Below, piece by piece: positions 20,162-29,940 of a stretch of 64,000 nucleotides of DNA (position 1 is the stretch's first letter; every line of letters starts with the position of its first letter). Origin of the DNA: Leishmania martiniquensis. Its lineage: Eukaryota; Euglenozoa; Kinetoplastea; Trypanosomatida; Trypanosomatidae. The stretch is from assembly GCF_017916325.1 (NCBI RefSeq), contig NC_090158.1:492001-556000 (forward strand), read 5' to 3'. A program made the translations under genes and the position numbers. Below the pieces are notes generated by a model. The model was given only the letters and a program-made list of their open reading frames with translations, was not told where the DNA came from and did no database searches.

Positions 20162-21565
20162 TTATGCCGCCACCTTTTGGTCTGCTGCGCGCTTCTCCTC
20201 CTCCAGTGTGCGCAGCAGGGCTACAAGCTGCTCACTGCTCAGCATGCTCGAGCTGCGGCCACACAGGGCAGGAGGCACAAGCACCATAACAAAAAGGAAC
20301 GGAGGAGGAACAGCGAAGGAGACGGCAGCACGCAAGGCACGCGCGTTGTAGGCCGCCGCCCTCTTGGCCTTGGACCTGCAAGAAGCGCCGGCATTGCTAG
20401 CCACCGGCGGGCCACCCTCACGACAGACGCTGCCCTCAGAGCCGCTCTTCGCGTTGTAGAACCGCACCGTCCCCTCCACCCACTGCTGCGCTTGCCGCTC
20501 GGCGTGACTCAGCGCCGCCGCAACCTTCGTGCTCGGAAGGCTGTCTGCCGGGGAGAGCGAGTTGAAGAGGACGCGCCGGTCGAGCGGGTAGCACGCGTCG
20601 CGAAGCAAGGAGTAGGGACTGGCGCGTAGGGATGCAACGAGTGTCGAAAGATGCGCCCCGCTTCCCTCCGCGCCTTGGCAGGCGGCACCCCCGCGGCTAG
20701 TGTGCGGCACGACCATCGGCTGCGGAGTGTGCAAGACGGTTGTCGGCGAAGGTGCCGTCGTGATGGCATCACATCCACGCCGCACCCCCTCCTGGCAGCC
20801 GCAATGTCTCTTGCCCTCTTCTAGCCTCGCAGCCTCTGCAGCGCCGCCCGCAACGTCGAACGTAACGACGCCGACGCGATCTGCCTTCCAGTATCCACTA
20901 ACACTGTTGACAGTTTCCGTGTACTTGGCACCGGAGTCCATGTACAGCATCTCCTCCAGCACCCGCATACCCTCCAGCAGCCGCCTGCCCTGCTCAACGC
21001 GGTCCTCGTAGTAGAAGACGCGCGCCGGTTGGTGGTACTGAATCAAGGAGAAGAACCGGTTCAGTTTGTACTTGACGGTGCCGGCCGTCTCATTCGGCTT
21101 CAGCAAGACGTCCTCCACCTCTGTGTCCAGCCCAGCCTGGCGCAGCAGCGTCCAGATTCGGTCATAATACTTCACGTCGCGCCCAGTGAGCACATAGATG
21201 AGCGGCATGTCCGCCTTCGGCGCCGCTGGATGTGTGCCGGCAGCAGGAATGCGCTCCCTCTTCAAGGCGTCTCGGGTCTCGACAATGGCGCGAATGTGCG
21301 CGAGAATGGGGTTCACAAACCACGTCGACTCATCCGGCCTCTCCGGCACTGCAGGTGGTGACAACGTTGAGAGACTCTGATACCACCCTAGGCCGCCGGA
21401 CGACATCACGTTACGCAGTTTTCCGTCCAGCTCCTTTGCTACGGTGGCTGCATCCTCCGCGCAGACGTCGCCCGCAGCGACAAGAGCGGCGGCAACGGCA
21501 TTCGGGTCCGCAACGGGAGAGTAGAAGATTGTGCCGTCGAAGTCAAAGATGTGCAGCTCCACCAT
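20162..21565 (-). CDS. HAD-superfamily phosphatase, HAD_SAK type
   Basis: A 467-aa protein starting at the ATG at 21565 (MVELHIFDFDGT), so the HAD nucleophile motif DFDGT begins at residue 8; the frame extends 30 codons upstream but without a domain. Motif I DFDGTIFYSP, motif II VLTGRD and a later YYEDR segment follow the pattern of the eukaryotic HAD_SAK family named for the Swiss-Army-knife RNA-repair-like proteins. Substrate is unknown. The C-terminal ~200 residues are low-complexity, with a Cys/Gly-rich patch, and the last ~30 residues form a helix rich in Glu and Lys. Phosphoesterase chemistry is expected from motif I; any RNA-repair role is inference. Confidence 0.8.
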   Translation of the reverse strand: MVELHIFDFDGTIFYSPVADPNAVAAALVAAGDVCAEDAATVAKELDGKLRNVMSSGGLGWYQSLSTLSPPAVPERPDESTWFVNPILAHIRAIVETRDALKRERIPAAGTHPAAPKADMPLIYVLTGRDVKYYDRIWTLLRQAGLDTEVEDVLLKPNETAGTVKYKLNRFFSLIQYHQPARVFYYEDRVEQGRRLLEGMRVLEEMLYMDSGAKYTETVNSVSGYWKADRVGVVTFDVAGGAAEAARLEEGKRHCGCQEGVRRGCDAITTAPSPTTVLHTPQPMVVPHTSRGGAACQGAEGSGAHLSTLVASLRASPYSLLRDACYPLDRRVLFNSLSPADSLPSTKVAAALSHAERQAQQWVEGTVRFYNAKSGSEGSVCREGGPPVASNAGASCRSKAKRAAAYNARALRAAVSFAVPPPFLFVMVLVPPALCGRSSSMLSSEQLVALLRTLEEEKRAADQKVAA

Positions 21566-24500
21566 CGCGGTCAGAAGCTCGGACGAAGGAGGAAGAGGAC
21601 GAGGGAAGGAAGTGCGCCAATGCACACCCTCAGAGAGGGACAATTTCACCAGCACAACCGCAGCGGTTCAGGGCAAACAGCGCCCACTCGTCTCACGCAT
21701 GTGCTCTCTGCGCGTGCGCGTCGATGTGTAAGGGATAGAAGCGGTGGAAGCGCGAGCGTATATATGTACATATATATATATGCGCGCATCTCAGAACAAA
21801 CGAGGAGAGGGGTGGGCATGGGGGAGAAATGGAGAGACATGAGCGCATCAGCGGCGTCGTGTGGGGAAGGAGGGGGAGCGGGGGCAGTGCGGAGGGTTGG
21901 GGAATACGCTCTCTGCTGATGTGATGAAATGTTATCGCTGTACTCCTCCCCACTCGTCTTCCACACAAGGGTGAGGTACACGTGAGAGAAGAGGAGCACA
22001 GCGCCATACGCAGAGGTGGGTGTCTGTGTAGTTCTGTGTGTGTGTAGGTGTGAGGGGAGGTGGGGGAGTTGGACACGGCATCACCAACACCTGGCGCATT
22101 ACTCGCGTTCTCTGAGATTATTATTGTTAGCGTCCTCTCTCGGTTCGTCACGCACTGCCAAAGCGCGCCCACTCGCAAGGCTGAAGGGGATCACGCACGT
22201 GCGCAGACTGCGTAGACGCATACCCACACACATGCGCACAAAAGCACAGGCCCATTCACAGCTGCACACCTACTTCTACACTCGCCCGTACGCAGGAGCA
22301 CAAGAACAGCAGCACACCGCTCACGCAGTGAGACAGAGAGAAGCGCATACGCAAACAAAACGTTGGCAGGCCTTCTTCGACGCAGGAAACCATATGAGAA
22401 GGCCCCTCCAGCACATGAAAAAAGGAAAGAGGGAGAGAGCCGCTCCGCTTTCGTGCGCGTTCCCCTTCACTTTCGATTTCTTCGGCCGTCTCCCCCCCCT
22501 CTCCCCCTCCCCCTTCTCATTCTCTGCCTGTCCTTTGCTCGCTCGCTCTTCCTTCTCTGATTCAGAAAGACACGCACTCTTGACCGCGCAGAAACGCATA
22601 AGAGTAAGAGGGAGGGAGAGGAGGGGGGAAGAGAAGAGGACGAGCGCTTCCTTTATGGAAGCGGGCGTTCCGCGAAGCTGTCGAGCCCGGTTACCCTTAG
22701 CGTGGCAAGGAGCGTTTAGGGTGATCCAACAAGATGGAGAGAGATGATCTGCATGAGCACACCAAAACAAAAAAAGAGGCAGAGAGAGGGGGTGGGGAAG
22801 AGGTAAACTCGATCGCGGCGAGAAAGAAGAGCCGAGGAGGACGCAAAGAGAAAAAAGGGGTCCTCTGTAGCCCAGCAAGAGCCGCTGACGTTTTCTTTTC
22901 CAGCGCGCAGGAATCCCCTCTGCCTCTATGCGCCTCTACTTCATGTTTTGTTTACTACCCTTCCTTCACAGTCCATTCTAGACGACCCGGACTCGACCGC
23001 AGCGCGCACAGAAGGATGTGGAGGGGAGGATGCGCTGCGGTTGTATGCGTCTGCATACATATATATATATACATGATAGATGATATAAATGTGCACACAT
23101 ACACACATATATATATGTGGGTGTGGGTGTTGGGGGGGGGTATTTCACTTGGCCTTCGGTTATGCGAGGGGAGCTCCTCTTCACGCACCTTCAAGGGCGG
23201 TTCCTTTTCCCTGAGTTGGCCCTCGAAGCGCAGCGCAGACGCACACACACGCACACACAAACAAGAGAGGACGGACGCCTTCAGGACAGAGACGGAACGG
23301 ACTGAAAGGCAAGAAGCACCCCCTCCAGCCCTCCGCCGACCCCTCCAGCCGTGCCTCCGTTCGCCAGCGAGCGTCAGAGCGTGGGGGGGGAGGTTGCAGG
23401 GAAGTTGAACCGCAGAGGAGCAATGCGCATTCGCACGCACGGGTTAGCGAAGCACCGCTTGCTAGCGGATGGAGAAGTACCTCGGTGCACGGGATGTGCT
23501 GCGCTCCTCTTGGACGGGAGGGAACGTCCTAAGCGAACTTGAACAGAGGGGTGAGAAGAGAGGAAAGGGGCTGGGAAGAGAGAGAGCTCACAGCAATGAG
23601 GGCTTCGAAGCCGCACGACGTTGCGGTGGCGGAATACCCTCGCGCGCATACAAGCGAGGGGAGGGGAGCGCGATCTGACAGAGACGTTCATGAGAAGGCG
23701 GATACAGCTGCGGTGAAGGGGAGGGGGCTCAGCCATCAAACCATGCAAGACGCGAAGGGGCGATGGGCTAGGGCCTGAAGTGCGCCTCCCCCCTTCTGTA
23801 TGCGCGTGCGCACCAATACACGTACAGAGAGAGAAGGGGGAAGGGGGGAAGAGAGAAGCATGATGCACTGCACGCCTACATGTGACTACATATACAGGGC
23901 CTGAAGCGCCCGTGCGCACACATGAATACGCGCATCGGACGCACTTGACTGTGCGCTTGCGCGCGTGTGCGTGTTTGCGTCCGCACGACGATGCCAGTGC
24001 ATGAGTGAAAGGAGTTTCTCGAGACGGCAATGTGCGTGCGCGTCCCACGAGCGCAAAGAGGCGAAGAGAGAGAAGGATGTGTGCCAGTGGCGTACATTGA
24101 AGGCTTCTGCATGTATGCTGGCTGAAAGGATCGGGGGAAGGGGGGCAGCACTAAGGTTTGCCTTCAGCAGAAGAGGGCGCTGAGGAGCACTAGTAGTCTC
24201 TCTCCCCTCTTTACACCTCGTGACGGAAGCAGTCGCGAGAAGTCTGGTAGTTCACCGACTCAGTGGACATGAGAACAGGACCCCAGCGGCTGAATGCGAA
24301 TAAAGGAGTTGCGCGTAAGTGATTCTGTGCTTGATTTGAGCGAGTGACGACGACGCGTGCTGGACGCGCGCACACATGTGCAACGCGACGAGTAGCGAAA
24401 GACGGCGCCCTCTCCTTTGCCATGAAACAGACAATAAGCTGAGTCATGTGGTGCCCCGCGCCGCGCCCCCTCCACGATGTTGGCCCCACAAAGTGCTGTA

Positions 24501-24722
24501 GAGGCCCTCCTGGAGGCAAAGCGAAGCAGAGAAGCGCCATGCCTGCTGAAGGCAGGAGCTCCTTTGTGGGCGAGTCTGAAGAGATGCGCACGTGCGTCGC
24601 ACCCCCTCCTGCCGCTACATGCGCATAAGGCGACGAGAGTACGGCACGGTGTCACTTGACTACACAATCACACCCTTCGTGATGTCTGCCTGTCTCTCTT
24701 TCCACCCACCCACCCGCCTCCC
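21566..24722. other. Long intergenic region, 3.2 kb
   Basis: The longest ordinary spacer in the minus-strand cluster. It holds AT-rich microsatellites (21759-21781 and 23055-23116), a C/T run near 22490-22530 and several purine-rich stretches. Open frames are arginine/serine-rich and low-complexity, without a recognisable domain, so I do not call them. Most of it is probably the 3' UTR of the downstream methyltransferase plus splice signals. Confidence 0.55.
23055..23116. repeat. AT-rich microsatellite cluster
   Basis: Two (AT)n tracts separated by a CA-containing spacer. Confidence 0.85.
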
Positions 24723-26747
24723 TTAGATATCAGCGCGGCTATTTGCGTCATCTGCAGTGATACGCAGTCCTTCCAGAGCCGCCGAGGATGACATGAGGGA
24801 CTCGATCCACGCAGCACGCCCCTCCGCCGTGGCTAAACTCCGCCGCACCTCCGCAGAGGGCGATACTTTCGCAAAGGACATGCCGACAAGCTTCTCTTGA
24901 ATGCTCTGCTGCACGCGCTGAAACCCGATCGAGGCCAAGCACGTCATCCACTCGTTCATCCAGTTGCGACGGCGCGGCCCCTGCGTGCGCGTGCTGACAA
25001 TCACGAGCACCCCGCCCTCCCTCAGGGCCAGGAAGGCATGAATGCATGCCAAGAAGCGCAGCCGTGGGGTGGGCATGTACGACAGGAGAAGACAGAAAAA
25101 AACAGCGTCGAAGCTCTCCAGTCGCACCGCCGTTGCTTCCAGCGACTTTTGCGCCGCACCGCCCGCGCTGGCGTCATGTGAGTCGCAGGGGGACGCAACG
25201 GAGTTTCCGCTACAACCAGTGAGACTACTGATTGCGTTACGCCACTGATAACGAACGCGGCCTTCCTCCGCTATGCCGACGGCAGCGGCGGTACTGCTCG
25301 CACGCACCGCCTCGCCTGCCTGCGATTCGTCGGCGAAAAAATCCATGTGAAGCCAGTCCGCTCGCCAGACACGCGGTGCAGGGGCGTCGTCAGCACCACT
25401 GTCGCAGCCTGCGACTCCGTCATACGGCGCAAGATCTATAGACGTTACGCGTAGGGGCACAGGTGCTAGGGGCGCCGGACGGATCAAGAACTTGCCGAAA
25501 AAGGGGCCGTAGCATGCGCCCACGTCCAGCACCCACAAGGGCGCAGGCGTCGACGTGGGCGTCGTGTAGGGAGCGTCTCGCGTGTAGCGCAGCGCCGTAG
25601 CCCACGCTGTGTGCTCTCCTCGCCGCCACACCGACTCCTCCACAATCGCACGCGCGTCCGCATCCGTGTCAATGAGCTCCCGCACGGCACAAACATTCGT
25701 TGTCGGTGCTCCATTTGAGTCGGCGCTCGAGGACAAGCGAGCGGAGCCTCCAGCGCTCGGCTTCTTTGGCGCAGCGTCGCAGCTGCCCCGCTGGGGTGCG
25801 GTGCACGCGCTGATTAGCCGGCCGACCTCCGCTTCCGTTGCCATGCGACCATGCCGACGAAAGAAGAGCCTGCGAAGCGGCTTCACCACTCGCGTGAAAA
25901 CACCAGGTAGCTGACGGAAGCGCGTCTGCTCGACGCGCACCCTGAAGCAAGGGAGAGAGGACGCCTGCGAATCTACTGAAGGCAGGCGATCAGTGGCGTC
26001 AGATGCGCGGACTTTGGTGACCTCCACGCCCTCTTCCGTCTCTTCCTTGCCGAGGTAGTAGGCAGCGATGCTCTCCAGGCAGTAGCTGAGCCGGTCGCTG
26101 TAGTGGCGCGAACTGTCTGCCGTTATCGTCGCAGCTTCTCCGGATGTAAGTGCCCTGTCCTTCAGCACAGAAGACGGCCCTTGCGCACCTTCCACCTTGT
26201 CCCTACTTCGGGGGCGCTTCTGGCAAGAACGAGGTGCGGTGGACTCAGATGCTGCTGCGTAGCGCGCACCGCCGCCGTGCGCCGCAGGCTCACCGCGCGC
26301 ACTGCCACTGCCATCTGCTCCGATGCCGTGCCCCTCCAAAGATGCCGATAGCGGATTCCAGTACAGCGTCGCAAGATGATGCATCGCCTCAGCATAAGCG
26401 GCGAGCCGCTGCGCTGCCGCCTCACCTGTCAGCGTGCGCCGCCACGCCTCCAACTCCTCCTGGTACGATGGTGACGATGCAGCGGCACTAAGAGAAGAGG
26501 AAGCGCTCATGGCACCCACTGCGCTACCAGTGCTACTAACACCAGACTGCACGACCGTCTGAAGGTGTCGATGCTGCTCTTTGATGAGCGATGCCCAGCC
26601 GAGGTGCTCTGCGGAGGCGTTCTCGCTCTGTGGCGTCGAGGTCATGGCGGGCGCCTGCGCGAACGGCTCGCATAAAGGCGCTCGCCGAACTGACGCTAAA
26701 CCCTCACCAACTCTGCTATTCGAATTGCACAGCTCTGTTGAGGACAT
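24723..26747 (-). CDS. Bmt2/SAMTOR-family SAM-dependent methyltransferase-like protein
   Basis: A 674-aa protein with an ATG start (MSSTELCNSN). The methyltransferase fold occupies about residues 400-630: SAM-binding motif I LDVGACYG (~407-414), acidic loop IDLAPY (~434-439), FDAVFFCLLLSYMPTP (~543-558), then RRNW and a GFQR segment (~605). The LLSYMPTP box followed by a basic/aromatic segment and a short IGF helix is like the Bmt2/SAMTOR family (25S rRNA m1A methyltransferase in yeast, SAM sensor of TORC1 in animals). Residues 1-390 are long and mostly low-complexity, with basic and acidic patches. Whether it methylates rRNA or senses SAM cannot be told from sequence. Confidence 0.72.
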   Translation of the reverse strand: MSSTELCNSNSRVGEGLASVRRAPLCEPFAQAPAMTSTPQSENASAEHLGWASLIKEQHRHLQTVVQSGVSSTGSAVGAMSASSSLSAAASSPSYQEELEAWRRTLTGEAAAQRLAAYAEAMHHLATLYWNPLSASLEGHGIGADGSGSARGEPAAHGGGARYAAASESTAPRSCQKRPRSRDKVEGAQGPSSVLKDRALTSGEAATITADSSRHYSDRLSYCLESIAAYYLGKEETEEGVEVTKVRASDATDRLPSVDSQASSLPCFRVRVEQTRFRQLPGVFTRVVKPLRRLFFRRHGRMATEAEVGRLISACTAPQRGSCDAAPKKPSAGGSARLSSSADSNGAPTTNVCAVRELIDTDADARAIVEESVWRRGEHTAWATALRYTRDAPYTTPTSTPAPLWVLDVGACYGPFFGKFLIRPAPLAPVPLRVTSIDLAPYDGVAGCDSGADDAPAPRVWRADWLHMDFFADESQAGEAVRASSTAAAVGIAEEGRVRYQWRNAISSLTGCSGNSVASPCDSHDASAGGAAQKSLEATAVRLESFDAVFFCLLLSYMPTPRLRFLACIHAFLALREGGVLVIVSTRTQGPRRRNWMNEWMTCLASIGFQRVQQSIQEKLVGMSFAKVSPSAEVRRSLATAEGRAAWIESLMSSSAALEGLRITADDANSRADI

Positions 26748-28476
26748 GAGGCGTTAATTGCCTAAAGGGCGGGTAGCACGACATACAAAGAGGGCGGGGG
26801 AGGGGCAAGGCAGAGCGCTCACGCGATCCAGCAGCACCCTCTCTCCCGCTCTACGTGGGCACGGATTCGTTCTTACGCGGGTTTGTATGCTGCAGAGAGA
26901 GAGAGCGGGGGGAGGAAGGGAGGGGGAAACATAAGGGATGAGGAGCTCTCAGTGCGCTTTGTATTCCTGCATACCCTCTCCTACTCGTTTCCTGTCCCTG
27001 CTATTAGCGTTGTTGTGCTTGTGTTTGTGTGTGTGTGTGGCAAAGGCGCACAGGTAGAGCGAATGCGTTTCAGTGTGGGGACAGAGAGTGAGTCAGTGAA
27101 AGCTTGCGAGTGCAGTTCCCGCTAGTGGTGCTCAAGCACGCGTATGTGCAGCGGAAGACTCTGCCCCCCTCCTTCCCTCCCTCCATCCTCTTCACGCACC
27201 ACCACTCCCTCGCGCGCTCCTGTGGATTCGCTTAAAGAGTCCTGTGCAGCGGTGTGAAAGAAGAGAGGTGCACAACATCTGCATTCGCTAGACGGGAGGC
27301 GCACACAGCTACATACTCGCGGCCCTGCCTCTGACCAGAGGGAGAGAGAGAAAGCGAGACCCCTCCCCTGCAAGTCACCTCACGCCGTTTTTGTTTCTCT
27401 TCTTCATCTGTTTCCAAGCCCGCTGGTGTCTTTATGTTGTTGGGGGGAGGGGGGACTCACACATAAGGGAACGCCACACATGAGAAGGGCACCTGATGGC
27501 GGAAGCACTCCACAAAAGGGGACGCTCAAAGAGATTCTAACACGGCCACACATCTAAGAGTGGCACAAGAAACAACAGACGCAGCAGCAAGGAAACGTCC
27601 ATCTTACCCAAAGAAGCACAGGTAAACGCACACAGAGAGACAGAGACAGAGACAGACAAAGGCAGGCAGAAAAGCTGAAGCTTAAAGAGCGAGAGAAAAT
27701 GACGATATAAACACGGAGACGGAGATGCACCAGAGAAAATAGCCACGAAGGAGCAGCGGGAAACGTCTTAGCAAAAGCGTTCGCCTGCGTGTGTAGTGAC
27801 GTGTGGGTAGGGGCAAGAGAAGGGAGGCGATGAGGTGATGGGGAGGGGGGCGATGTGGTATGTCGATGTTGGTCGTTTAAGAACCCTCAAAACGAGAGAG
27901 AAAGAAGAAAAGGGCAAAGACGTCAGTTTCCATTTACAGTGGCTGGCATGAGGTGCGCAACTGTTTGTTTGTTTTCCTCACCCGCTACGCTTTTGCGCTT
28001 CCCTCTGTCCCGCCAGCCATGGCTTACACCCTTTCCACGCCCCGACCCTCCCCCCACTCTCCTCCCCCCAGGCCCGCGCTCGCCTGTTCGAGCAGTGACG
28101 ACAATGCCGAGGGGGAGGGGGAGGGAGAGCACCGAGAAGAGGTGGGAGCGCCAAAAGAAGAGGAAGCGAAGCCGTGAGAGGGATAGAGACACAGAAAAAA
28201 GGGTACAGCAGAGGAAGCGAACGTTGAAAAAAAAAGAGATGATGCCGTCCATCATCCCTTTGCGCACACGCGCACTCGCCATTTACCCCCAAGCACATCT
28301 CACTCTTTCCACCCTCCACGGCGCCGTCAGGGACACCACAACAAAGATACACACACCCACACACACACAGAGACACACAGCGACAGGCAATCATGTAAGT
28401 GAAAGCGATACAACAGTAGCAAAGACCTGTGCACGCATGCAGACGAGTACGCATACCACACAGATATACACGCCCA
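26748..28476. other. Intergenic spacer, 1.7 kb
   Basis: Purine- and pyrimidine-rich tracts and short (CA)n repeats. No supported gene. Confidence 0.6.
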
Positions 28477-29940
28477 CTAACAGTCCATGTAGTCGCCTTC
28501 CTCGAAGGAGTCGCAGATGACCTCTACGGACGGCTTATCTAGTAGTCGCTGAATCGCGTCCTGCATCATGATGGACCCGCACACGTTGATTACCTTGAGA
28601 GACGGGCAGTCGGCAAGCCGATTCACGTCGGTAACATTGGTCATCTTTAGGTCAAGCTCCTCCAGTGTGGCGCACTCTGTCAGCATTTCCACACCCTCGT
28701 TGGTGACAGCCGTGCGCCCACTAAGGATGCGACGTATTTTCGGGCATTGATGGAAGGCATTGATACTAGAGATATACAGGCACCCAGTGAGCACCACCGT
28801 GTCCAGCTCTGGCGACTCCTCAAGGTGGATCAAGGTGTAGTCCGTAAGTGCCGTGCTCGATGCATCGAGCACGCGCAGGCGCTTCAGGTCTTTGAGGAAT
28901 GTAATGCTGTTGAGGTCCGTCGAGGCGCAGCGGAACACCTCAAGCTGAGTGCACTGCGCGACGCACTCGATGTCCTGCAGCACGCTCAGCCGCGACACAT
29001 CAAGGAATCGGAGCCTCTCCAGGCTTCCGAGCGCGGATAGGTCGGCAATTTCTTCACAGCCGTCTAGCGACAAAAGCTCCAGCCTCTTTGCCAACGACAT
29101 CTTCAGCGAGTTCAACGTCATCGAGTGGAACGGCGTCTCGGTCATGAGCAGCGACGTCAGTGATTCCAGCGCCGCTGTAGGCATTTGTGTAAGGGCATTG
29201 TCAATGAAGGTAGCGGTGAGATTGAGAGTGCGCAGGTTGGCGCTGAGGTTGGAAAAGAAGACAGACGACGTGTCATCGTACACGCCGCAATTTTCGACGT
29301 GCACGTCCACCAGGGAGGCGCACGTCTCGGAGTGAACCGCGTTCAGATTGGAGAGCTTGCTGCAGGACCTCAGCGTCAACTTCTTGAGGTTCGAGAGCCG
29401 CAGCCCCGAGACCCCATCCGGCTCCACAGGGCAGAAAACAATCGTGAGGGACTCGAGGCTTTTGATGCGACTGGCGTCCCCGACGGACGTGACGCCACGG
29501 CAGGACACCAGCTCCAGGTCCTTCAAGTTTGTCAACGCACCAAGCGGCTCGAAGAAAGAGTTCTCGACCGGAGCGTGGTGCAGCACGAGGCGCGACAGCC
29601 CATTGGCGACCAGGGCGTGATAGCGGCCCAGCAGCTTGGCGCTGTGGGTGCGGAACTTGCGGCCAATAGAAGAGATGGAGTAGAGGGAGAAGTTGCTATG
29701 CCCTTTTTCGTCTTCTTGGGCGTTGAAAATGATGCACTGGCCGTAGCGGGAGACCATGATTTCCTTGTGCGCAGCCCATGGGCTCTGCGAACTCTGCACA
29801 GCGCTGCGAAACGATCGCGAGACGCATCGCATCGATGTCAATGTGCGCCGGTTGTACGGTATGTAGCGCATCACATCGTGAAGGGTCTCCCTATCCGAGA
29901 TCTCACCCTTGAAGGGGGTCGCGGTGCTTTGAGATAGCAT
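28477..29940 (-). CDS. Leucine-rich-repeat protein with F-box-like N-terminus
   Basis: A 487-aa protein with an ATG start. Residues about 18-60 (HDVMRYIPYNRRTL ... SRSFRSAV) resemble an F-box helix bundle, which recruits Skp1/cullin ubiquitin ligases. From about residue 110 to the C-terminus there are about a dozen leucine-rich repeats of the LxxLxLxxC/N type, with many LTLRSCSKL-like and LELVSCRGV-like units, giving a curved ligand-binding solenoid. The C-terminus is acidic (EEGDYMDC). The LRR part is certain; the F-box is likely but not diagnostic. A substrate-recognition role in ubiquitination is the natural inference. Confidence 0.85.
   Translation of the reverse strand: MLSQSTATPFKGEISDRETLHDVMRYIPYNRRTLTSMRCVSRSFRSAVQSSQSPWAAHKEIMVSRYGQCIIFNAQEDEKGHSNFSLYSISSIGRKFRTHSAKLLGRYHALVANGLSRLVLHHAPVENSFFEPLGALTNLKDLELVSCRGVTSVGDASRIKSLESLTIVFCPVEPDGVSGLRLSNLKKLTLRSCSKLSNLNAVHSETCASLVDVHVENCGVYDDTSSVFFSNLSANLRTLNLTATFIDNALTQMPTAALESLTSLLMTETPFHSMTLNSLKMSLAKRLELLSLDGCEEIADLSALGSLERLRFLDVSRLSVLQDIECVAQCTQLEVFRCASTDLNSITFLKDLKRLRVLDASSTALTDYTLIHLEESPELDTVVLTGCLYISSINAFHQCPKIRRILSGRTAVTNEGVEMLTECATLEELDLKMTNVTDVNRLADCPSLKVINVCGSIMMQDAIQRLLDKPSVEVICDSFEEGDYMDC

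Noticed and set aside
22016..22747. Plus-strand frames of 200-240 aa in the 21.6-24.7 kb spacer
   Set aside because: Low-complexity composition, no domain, wrong strand for the cluster.
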